From an uncultured Candidatus Saccharibacteria bacterium (GTDB lineage: Bacteria > Patescibacteriota > Saccharimonadia > Saccharimonadales > Saccharimonadaceae), in NCBI GenBank assembly GCA_946414345.1, contig CAMKOB010000008.1, positions 1-41,933 of the forward strand: a stretch of DNA of 41,933 bases, given 5' to 3'. Within the stretch, counting starts at the first letter, position 1. Every line of letters starts with the position of its first letter. The position numbers were made by a program, and so were the translations under genes. Below the pieces are notes generated by a model, which searched no databases, was not told the origin of the DNA, and worked only from the letters and a program-made list of their open reading frames with translations. Shown piece after piece: positions 35,637 through 41,933 of the stretch.

Positions 35637-37791
35637 CCTTATTAATCACCGGAATCACAATCGGCGTATGCCCTGTCGCATCAAACAATATGTGCGTAAT
35701 GTCAGTTTTAATTTCTTCCTTCAATACTTTCATTTCTGGATCAGTCGCAATTGACTTATCCGTCTTCTGACGCAGATAGTGACGAATTTTGCCTATTAGC
35801 TCTTCTGAATTGTCAAGATAGATAAATGCTCGCGATACCACATCTGGAGTTTTCATCAAATGCCCAGTCTTTTTATTTAAGGTTAAAATAATTACAAAAA
35901 TACCCTCACGCGAAATATGAATCCTATCTTTTACCACTGCTTCATGCACTGGCTGATCCGCATCGTCATACAATTTATTACCCACATAAATCCGTCCTGC
36001 TTTACGAATCTTTTTTTCCGGTGTAAGCTCCACGATATCGCCATCATCAAAAATCAAGATATTTTCGTGTGGAATTCCAATCACATTTTCTGCCATCTCA
36101 GCATTATGTTCAAGCATGTAAAATTCACCATGATATGGCAAATAATTCTTCGGGTGAATTCTCGTCACAAAATCTACATGATCCTCATAATAAGCATGCC
36201 CAGACAGATGCAAAGGTCCAATGTTAGTTAAATGAGTTCGGCCGTTTTGAATTACTTGTGCGCCTTCACGCAACAATCCATCAACAGTTGTCACAATATG
36301 TGGTTCATTTCCCGGAATTGGATTAGAAGAAAACACCACGGTATCAGTTGATTTAATCTTAATATATTTATGCGCACCTGTTACCATCCGGTTTAACACT
36401 GCGTTCAGTTCACCCTGTGAGCCAGTACACACAATACAAACCTTCTCATCTGGCAACTTTAATGTATCTTCCATCTTTACGATCGTATCTTTTGGTACCT
36501 TAATAGATTTCGAGCGAAGTGCCACTTCCACGTTATTAATCATCGAAAATCCCGAAAATGCCACTTTGCGACCACGTGCTGCCGCTTCTTTCAAAATTAA
36601 TTCAATTCTTGAAATTTGCGACGAAAAACATGAAATAATCACGCGCCCACCAGCATAATGATCCATCACGAGACCAAGATTCTCACCCACGTCATATTCC
36701 GAATGTGGATGATGGCCAGGAGAATCAATATTGGTTGATTCATTCAGCATCAAATCTACACCTTCTTTAGCGACTATTTCGTCAATCCGCTCGTAATCCG
36801 TCTGAATACCCATTGGCTTTTCTTCATGTCGCCAGTCACCAGAAAAGTAAATCACTCCGTTTGGTGTTCTTACCACAATTGCCGTACTACCCGGGATCGA
36901 ATGCAGTACATGGATAAACTCAACCGACAAATTTTCACTTACCTTAATTATTTCATGCTTCATCGGGTCAACTTTACAATAATTCATCTCCGGCACATCG
37001 TCTAGTTCAGACATCTGTTTCTGAATCATTCCAAGTGTAAACGCCGTCCCGTAAATAGGTGTCAAATGCGAAAACTTCGGCAACAAATGTCTACAAGCAC
37101 CAATATGATCAAGGTGTGCGTGCGTAAACAAAATCGCCTTGACTTTGTCCATATTGTCTTCAAGATATTTTATATCTGGAATTAAATAATTCACTCCAGG
37201 ATAATCACCACTTGCAAACAAAACGCCCATATCAATTACTATCATTTCAGATTTGTACTCCACGATAGTCATATTCTTACCAATTCCAAATTCACCCACA
37301 CCACCAATCGGGATAATTCGAACCGATTCTGGATCCGGCCTCATGTTTTTCAACTTAGCATTAGTGATCTGTTCACCACCATAGCCATTGTATCGTGTCT
37401 TATTGACTGGAATGCCAATAATATGCTGTGTCGCCTGTGCATTCACATCTGCTGACAGCATTCTCTGATGATGCACCATATCGCCTTTTTTGGCCGATAC
37501 TGACAAATTAACCTTACGTTTCTCTGCCTCAGCCTTAGCTTTAGCCTTCTTTGATGTAGCCGGAACCGTTGGCTGTTTAGCCTTTTTGGCCTTAGCGGCC
37601 ACAGTTTTCGTCGTTTTAGACACCCTAGCTTTAGTAGATTTCTTCACCAAAGCAGCATCCTTTCCCCCTTCTGCAAAATTCGAATTAAAATTTCGTTTCT
37701 GCGCTTCTTCAAATTGCCTTTTGATATCTGGCAATCTTTCTGCCCTTGATTTTAAGAGCCGGGCACGCCGCTCTTCTTCATTAATATTCAT
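35632..37791 (-). CDS. rnj: Ribonuclease J with a long lysine-rich N-terminal extension
   Basis: RNase J is a metallo-beta-lactamase-fold 5'-3' exo- and endoribonuclease. It has RIIPIGGVGEFGIGKNMTIVEYK, the metal motif FTHAHLDHIGA (around residue 223), FSGDWRH, ESTN, the beta-CASP part with CTGSQGELNAVLNRM, and a C-terminal domain with LSGHAYYEDH and YHGEFYMLEHNAE. The 719 residues exceed the usual 550-600. The excess is an N-terminal region of about 150 residues rich in K, A and R (KKSTKARVSKTTKT, KKAKAKAEAEKRK), probably disordered and RNA-binding. AAAGGA precedes the ATG. Promoter TATAAT (37835 to 37830) gives a short leader. It is divergent from nusA. Confidence 0.94.
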   Translation of the reverse strand: MNINEEERRARLLKSRAERLPDIKRQFEEAQKRNFNSNFAEGGKDAALVKKSTKARVSKTTKTVAAKAKKAKQPTVPATSKKAKAKAEAEKRKVNLSVSAKKGDMVHHQRMLSADVNAQATQHIIGIPVNKTRYNGYGGEQITNAKLKNMRPDPESVRIIPIGGVGEFGIGKNMTIVEYKSEMIVIDMGVLFASGDYPGVNYLIPDIKYLEDNMDKVKAILFTHAHLDHIGACRHLLPKFSHLTPIYGTAFTLGMIQKQMSELDDVPEMNYCKVDPMKHEIIKVSENLSVEFIHVLHSIPGSTAIVVRTPNGVIYFSGDWRHEEKPMGIQTDYERIDEIVAKEGVDLMLNESTNIDSPGHHPHSEYDVGENLGLVMDHYAGGRVIISCFSSQISRIELILKEAAARGRKVAFSGFSMINNVEVALRSKSIKVPKDTIVKMEDTLKLPDEKVCIVCTGSQGELNAVLNRMVTGAHKYIKIKSTDTVVFSSNPIPGNEPHIVTTVDGLLREGAQVIQNGRTHLTNIGPLHLSGHAYYEDHVDFVTRIHPKNYLPYHGEFYMLEHNAEMAENVIGIPHENILIFDDGDIVELTPEKKIRKAGRIYVGNKLYDDADQPVHEAVVKDRIHISREGIFVIILTLNKKTGHLMKTPDVVSRAFIYLDNSEELIGKIRHYLRQKTDKSIATDPEMKVLKEEIKTDITHILFDATGHTPIVIPVINKV

Positions 37792-37864
37792 AAGTTTCCT
37801 TTTTTATTACAAGTATAATCGTTATCTCTATTATACCAAATCTCTTGCATTTTTTCAAGTCCTT

Positions 37865-37873
37865 TGCTATAAT
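37865..37873 (+). promoter_or_regulatory. Promoter of nusA
   Basis: TGC-TATAAT has its hexamer at 37868-37873. Transcription should begin near 37880, leaving a leader of about 56 nt, unlike the leaderless genes. Confidence 0.65.
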
Positions 37874-37893
37874 AAGACCATACCAATTGACAG

Positions 37894-37920
37894 ACCGACC
37901 AGAAAATGGCCGGTTGTTTT
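37894..37920 (+). promoter_or_regulatory. Hairpin in the nusA leader (possible attenuator)
   Basis: ACCGACCA (37894-37901) pairs with TGGCCGGT (37907-37914), with one A-C mismatch and loop GAAAA, followed by TGTTTT. It resembles a weak intrinsic terminator 16 nt before the nusA Shine-Dalgarno and ATG. Confidence 0.45.
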
Positions 37921-37935
37921 AATAGAAAGGACCAA

Positions 37936-39051
37936 ATGGAAGGACTAGATCTAAAACAGATGTCTGCCATGGTAGACATTATTGCCGAAGAAAAAGGCTT
38001 ACCAAAAGAAACAGTACTAGGCGTAATTGAACAAGCTATTGCCGCCGCTTGGCGCAAAGATAACGGTGACCGCGACATGAATGTTCGCGCCTCGCTAAAC
38101 ACCAACACCGGCGAAGCTGATATTTTTGTCACTCGCGAAGTCATTGAAGATGGCCTAGCCTACAACCCAGCCACCGAAATACCTCTATCCGAAGCTGGCA
38201 AAAAATACAAAATTGGCGACACTTGCGAAGAAAAACACAAGGTCACCTCGTTCGGCCGTGTTGCCGCTCAAACTGCCAAGCAGGTCGTCATTCAACGCCT
38301 CCGCGAAGCCGAAAACGAAGCTGTGCTTGCCGAATATGAAGACAAAATCGGCACCATCGTTACCGGCACAATCTCTCGCGTTGAACCACGCATCGTACGC
38401 ATCGATCTTGGCCGCACCAACGGCATAATGCCAAAAAGCGAGCAAATTGATGGCGAATATTATACCGTCGGCAACCGCATTAAAGCCCTCGTCAAAAAAA
38501 TCGAACGCAGTGAGCGTGGCGCACAACTCGTTTTATCTCGTGGCTCTGCCGAATTTATTGAGTATCTGTTCCGCCAAGAAGTTCCAGAGATTGACAATGG
38601 CACCGTCCAAATCAAAGCTATTGCCCGCGAGTCCGGTCGCCGTACCAAAATCGCCGTTATTTCCAGTGTCCCGGGCGTCGACCCGGTCGGTACCTTTGTT
38701 GGCGGCCGTGGCATTCGCGTCAGCGCTGTTATGAACGAAATCGGCAACAAAGAGAAAATCGATGTTATCACTTGGAGCGACAACCCTTCTGAATTTATTC
38801 GTGAAGCTCTTTCTCCAGCTGAAATCAACAAAGTCGAGATTGACGGCAAAAAAGCCAAGGTTTATGTCAGCGAAGATCAACAATCTATCGCCATCGGTAA
38901 ACAGGGCCAAAACGTTCGCCTCGCTTCCAAGCTTACTGGTTACGAAATAGACATTGAGCTCATCAAAGCTCCAGCCAAAAAGAAGAAAAAGAACGTCGAA
39001 GACTCTCTTCTTTCCGCCCTTGAAGAATCCAGCGACGAATCCGAAGAGTAA
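37936..39051 (+). CDS. nusA: Transcription termination/antitermination factor NusA
   Basis: NusA binds RNA polymerase and modulates pausing, termination and antitermination. The N-terminal domain MEGLDLKQMSAMVDIIAEEKGLPKETVLGVIEQAIAAAWRK leads to the S1 domain (IGTIVTGTISRVEPRIVRIDLGRTNGIMP). KH1 (AIARESGRRTKIAVIS with DPVGTFVGGRGIRV) and KH2 (SIAIGKQGQNVRLASKLTGYEIDI) follow. A basic KKKKK stretch and an acidic tail end the 371-residue protein. It has no C-terminal acidic repeat domains of the E. coli type. ATG 37936 is chosen because GAAAGGA lies about 6 nt upstream; the in-frame ATG at 37906 is inside a hairpin and has no ribosome site. Confidence 0.96.
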   Translation: MEGLDLKQMSAMVDIIAEEKGLPKETVLGVIEQAIAAAWRKDNGDRDMNVRASLNTNTGEADIFVTREVIEDGLAYNPATEIPLSEAGKKYKIGDTCEEKHKVTSFGRVAAQTAKQVVIQRLREAENEAVLAEYEDKIGTIVTGTISRVEPRIVRIDLGRTNGIMPKSEQIDGEYYTVGNRIKALVKKIERSERGAQLVLSRGSAEFIEYLFRQEVPEIDNGTVQIKAIARESGRRTKIAVISSVPGVDPVGTFVGGRGIRVSAVMNEIGNKEKIDVITWSDNPSEFIREALSPAEINKVEIDGKKAKVYVSEDQQSIAIGKQGQNVRLASKLTGYEIDIELIKAPAKKKKKNVEDSLLSALEESSDESEE

Positions 39052-39070
39052 TACCAAACATAACCCCAAT

Positions 39071-39102
39071 AATAATAACGGCATCATTGCCGTTATTATT
39101 TT
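39071..39102. terminator. Shared terminator of nusA and the convergent surface gene
   Basis: AATAATAACGGC (39071-39082) pairs perfectly with GCCGTTATTATT (39089-39100), then TT. The stop codon of the minus-strand gene (39096-39098) is inside the stem, so both genes appear to use the same hairpin. Confidence 0.8.
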
Positions 39103-41102
39103 GCGCCACCAAAGACATCAACTGTCCCCCCACGAACAATGCCATAATTGTTTAATAGGAGAAACAAAATCCCATCCTCGCCCACAATATCACGATAAAC
39201 ATCATCGCTTTCCCCATCACCATCATAATCAAATGGTATATCCCAATTCCAATCGGGGGAAGGTTCTCTATAGGTGCCAGATTTATTGACCAATTTACAA
39301 GTTTGAGTCGGAATAGTACTCTCAGTTTCAGCATCATAAACTGGATAAACCTTAGCACTAAAACCATAATCATCAACATTGGCGCGAGAAAAGTAGCCAA
39401 AGAAATAAAAGGTTACGGTGTCACCATCAAAATTATATGTCTCTAAGCCAGCCTTATCTATATCAAAAGGACCAATTTCTATATACCTCGATGGCTCAGA
39501 AAACCCAAGCCAATTCCCCTCAATAATTGTGAGATTAAAATATCCGTCATCGCGAGATGGGGAATTATAAGTTATCTCCACTCTCAATCCATTGGCACCA
39601 GGAAACGTAATTGGCCTAATCATATCGAAATACACATCGTCTTCTTCCGCATCATCATATGCATCGTCTATATCAGCTAGACCACAGACAGTAGTTTCAA
39701 TAGTATTTATATCGGATGGTTTATTTATAAAGATAGGTGTAACTACATAATTAAAAGCACTATAATTCTCATTTTTTATAGGTATAGAAATAATTGTAAA
39801 TGCATCTCCATTAAGATAATACTCTCTGAGGCTATCTTCGGTTTCGTCTACCATATTAGGAGCGAAGACGCGAACGATCCAATCATTGAGATTTCCACCA
39901 GAGCTTTCAATTTCTTGCATTTTTGTTATCAAGCTAGTCATGGTCGGATAAGCGCCTTTAAGAATTACTGCATAAAAATGGTCCTCGCCACGATAGTCAA
40001 TTGCCACCTTTACACCATCAACCCCTTCATATGCGATTGGATTTAAAGAACCTTCAAGGTTTTCGAATTGTTCAAATGTCGGAAGGGTGCCAATGGCACC
40101 ATCTGCAGCATTGAGGGCCATTGATTCTCCAGCATACACCTTGCGACAGTTATCACCAATATAGGTCATGGAGCAATCCAGGCCATAAGTTACGGTATTA
40201 AACAACTCAAAATCGTAAGTATTAGGGTTGAAGACATTATACCTAACCGTAATTTCATCATCTGTAGTTGGACTGGTCACTGCTACATAATTCACCGTCG
40301 CACCAGTATAAGTGCCTTCTTCTAGGTCTGGAGTAACATAAGTAGCATAGTATAGCTCCGTAGTATCATTAGCGTTTGTTGCCGTAGAGCCAGTAACTTT
40401 AATCATCATAGCATCTTCCTTTTTGGTAGGAAGTCCATGAAATACTGGAGCATCTTGGTTTTCTGGTAGTGATAATGCTACTCCCCATGTGTTTTCCGTA
40501 AGTGGTTGCGAGTAGGATGATTCAAGTCCAGTAATTTTAGTAGTAGCATTAGTATTGGTTTCATTAGTAAGATCAGAAGTATTACTATCTACATAAGCCA
40601 TTAATGTATAACCATTGGTGGTTGCAGCATTTACCGTTACTGTGCTTTTGGTTGTAGCGAATACTGGCGTGTCATCTAGTGTTACATTGATATCAATATC
40701 TTCTGTAGTAATAGATAACTCTGTATTAGTGTTAGTATTAGTTCCAGTAGCATTTACATTATTATCTTGTTTCTCATTATATTTTATGAATACAAAAGTA
40801 GCTACTAGTATTAGTGCTAAAAGACCAGTAAATCTAAGTAATGCACCCTTTCCTGTATGAATTGAGAACTTATTATTCTTTTTATGTTTATGGTGCTTAA
40901 ATGCACTAATAACTAAGGCAACGAGCACTAATACTACTATGGAAACACTAATAATTGGTACTACCATATTATTAGTATTGCTTGCCATATCATTATGTGA
41001 AACACTAAACATGCCAGTGTCTGGAGTATCGGCACCAGGAACATCAGTGTCTGGCACTACAATTTCTGGGTATTTTACGTTTACTGAGAGTTTTGATGAC
41101 AT
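39096..41102 (-). CDS. Surface protein: PDTG tail, two TM, CUB-like repeats
   Basis: This 668-residue protein belongs to the same family as the partial gene at 1-328. PDTG is at 27-30, TM1 about 47-68 followed by KHHKHKKNNK, and TM2 about 88-107. The beta domain begins at ELSITTEDIDINVTLDDTPVF and has GYTLMAYVDSN and ELYYATYVTPDLEEGTYTGATVNYVAV. CSMTYIGDNCRKVY follows. One very divergent CUB-like repeat (EGVDGVKVAIDY) and one clearer (TFPGANGLRVEITY ending DDYGFSAKVYPVY) come next. It lacks both InlB and FISUMP modules. AGAAGG precedes the ATG. It lies 31 nt behind the FISUMP gene at 41134, so the two are probably one operon. Confidence 0.87.
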   Translation of the reverse strand: MSSKLSVNVKYPEIVVPDTDVPGADTPDTGMFSVSHNDMASNTNNMVVPIISVSIVVLVLVALVISAFKHHKHKKNNKFSIHTGKGALLRFTGLLALILVATFVFIKYNEKQDNNVNATGTNTNTNTELSITTEDIDINVTLDDTPVFATTKSTVTVNAATTNGYTLMAYVDSNTSDLTNETNTNATTKITGLESSYSQPLTENTWGVALSLPENQDAPVFHGLPTKKEDAMMIKVTGSTATNANDTTELYYATYVTPDLEEGTYTGATVNYVAVTSPTTDDEITVRYNVFNPNTYDFELFNTVTYGLDCSMTYIGDNCRKVYAGESMALNAADGAIGTLPTFEQFENLEGSLNPIAYEGVDGVKVAIDYRGEDHFYAVILKGAYPTMTSLITKMQEIESSGGNLNDWIVRVFAPNMVDETEDSLREYYLNGDAFTIISIPIKNENYSAFNYVVTPIFINKPSDINTIETTVCGLADIDDAYDDAEEDDVYFDMIRPITFPGANGLRVEITYNSPSRDDGYFNLTIIEGNWLGFSEPSRYIEIGPFDIDKAGLETYNFDGDTVTFYFFGYFSRANVDDYGFSAKVYPVYDAETESTIPTQTCKLVNKSGTYREPSPDWNWDIPFDYDGDGESDDVYRDIVGEDGILFLLLNNYGIVRGGTVDVFGGAK

Positions 41103-41133
41103 GGTTTCAACCTTCTACTGTTCAGTTTATCTT

Positions 41134-41933
41134 TTAATTCCATATGTTATTACCACCCCTCCAGGTATCCGCAACTGGACGAGCAATGCAACGAATCGAG
41201 CTACCATTGCTACGATTGCCATAATCATTAAACGAAGGATGATACACCTCGGTAACAATATGGCCTATAAGGACCTCGTCGCTCCCATCTTTTATAATGG
41301 GGGACCAAAAGTCACCACCTTGCCCGACATCAGCCAGGTAGCCAGCCCAGCCTCCAGTAGGTGCAAAATATAGTGGCTCATCCCATATTCTATACAGTTT
41401 ATTATCTATGCTTATTTCAGAAAACCACGAACCTTCAAACTTATAATACCACCAAAGTGAATAGAATGAATCCTCATTAAACAAACCTTCGTTAATCCAA
41501 CCTAGGAATCCCGCTCTAGGCAAAGTCCACCCAGCCGGGCAGATGGACTGCTCAAGTAATACACTATCATAATACTGGGAGCTATCGTTCATGGCTACCG
41601 CAGCAGTCCAGTTGTAGTAATTGCCTAAATGGTATTGTGGAATCCCAGTAGAAGATATATAGTCAGAATATGGATTGATGGACTCATCGCAATTTCGTGG
41701 TTTGTTGGTCGAATCCCAGTCGCAAGTATCAAAATATGAAAGCCAACTTAGGCCTTCGTCGTCATAAAGTCTTCTGCCATTCCAATATTTATCGCCTGGG
41801 TCATAAGATTCTGGATAAACAAAACCTCCTGGGTAATCTCCAATTGGCTGATCGAATAATCCCCACGTAGTTGTACCGGTAGCATAAGTAGAACGACTCG
41901 GTGTCCAAGAAGCGGCCTCGTACTGCTTAGTTT
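41134..41933 (-). CDS. FISUMP-domain surface protein (partial; N-terminus off right edge)
   Basis: An open frame enters from the right edge and ends at TAA (41136 to 41134). It reads TKQYEAASWTPSRSTYATGTTTWG at the edge, then PESYDPGDKYWNG, HLGNYYNWTAAVAMNDSS, QSICPAGWTLPRAG and SSIRCIAR before a short GGNNIWN tail. This is one complete or nearly complete FISUMP domain, close to the first domain of the 21072-25049 protein (QQYETATWKPARSTYSTGDSTWE). The upstream PDTG and membrane parts are presumably outside the window. It is first of a probable pair with 39096-41102. Confidence 0.85.
   Translation of the reverse strand, partial: TKQYEAASWTPSRSTYATGTTTWGLFDQPIGDYPGGFVYPESYDPGDKYWNGRRLYDDEGLSWLSYFDTCDWDSTNKPRNCDESINPYSDYISSTGIPQYHLGNYYNWTAAVAMNDSSQYYDSVLLEQSICPAGWTLPRAGFLGWINEGLFNEDSFYSLWWYYKFEGSWFSEISIDNKLYRIWDEPLYFAPTGGWAGYLADVGQGGDFWSPIIKDGSDEVLIGHIVTEVYHPSFNDYGNRSNGSSIRCIARPVADTWRGGNNIWN

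Noticed and set aside
38533-39087. Minus-strand 184-codon ORF
   Set aside because: It is antisense to nusA, which has all expected domains.

Overview
The window looks like a piece of a Candidate Phyla Radiation chromosome, most likely Saccharibacteria (TM7). This is inferred from several things: densely packed genes, shortened versions of universal enzymes (Pgk, TrxB, LigA without its zinc cysteines), a SipW/TasA-like secretion locus, and very large surface proteins with FISUMP and InlB-type modules. UGA is used as a normal stop (for example the genes ending at 34123 and 28855), which argues against the UGA-glycine lineages Gracilibacteria and Absconditabacteria. No phylogenetic test was possible.

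Layout: 1-328 is the start of a surface-protein gene that runs off the left edge. 459-8169 holds housekeeping genes: truB, tRNA(CAU), an orphan pilin-like gene, a PH-like membrane protein, ruvB, a UvrD/PcrA helicase, an XRE-MurA fusion and pgk. 8179-12262 is a four-gene minus-strand operon: small TasA-like protein, SipW-type signal peptidase, DUF5305-like membrane protein, large TasA-like protein. 12426-20821 holds an EamA transporter, tRNA-Glu, a small membrane protein, pyk, ligA, a membrane protein, HtpX-like protease, LemA and a Na/Ca exchanger. After tRNA-Gly, 21072-27592 carries two giant surface proteins. After tRNA-Cys come GT8, PlsC and GT8, then a second EamA protein, RNase HI, tRNA-Leu, an O-acyltransferase with an SGNH domain plus a coiled-coil partner, a shortened TrxB, RNase J and nusA. 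39096-41933 returns to surface proteins, and one runs off the right edge.

How the genes work together: five loci (left edge, 21072, 25349, 39096, right edge) belong to one modular surface-protein family. All four visible N-termini share a PDTG tail and two membrane segments. Three of them share a promoter and leader sequence. This suggests a coordinated cell-surface repertoire, plausibly for host attachment, alongside the separate SipW/TasA-like fibre locus. GT8, PlsC, MurA and the SGNH acyltransferase would build or decorate the envelope.

The strongest genome-wide signal is regulatory. At least 14 genes have an extended -10 box (usually TGnTATAAT) ending 7 or 8 nt before the A of ATG, so their mRNAs should be leaderless. 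In three places the stop codon of the upstream gene lies inside the -10 box of the next gene. The tRNAs are also unusual: tRNA-Gly carries an apparent U19-A56 swap for the near-universal G19-C56 pair, and three of five tRNA genes have a duplicated 3' end and/or trailer nearby. No stretch longer than about 300 bases lacks a gene, and I saw no CRISPR array, transposase or rRNA.
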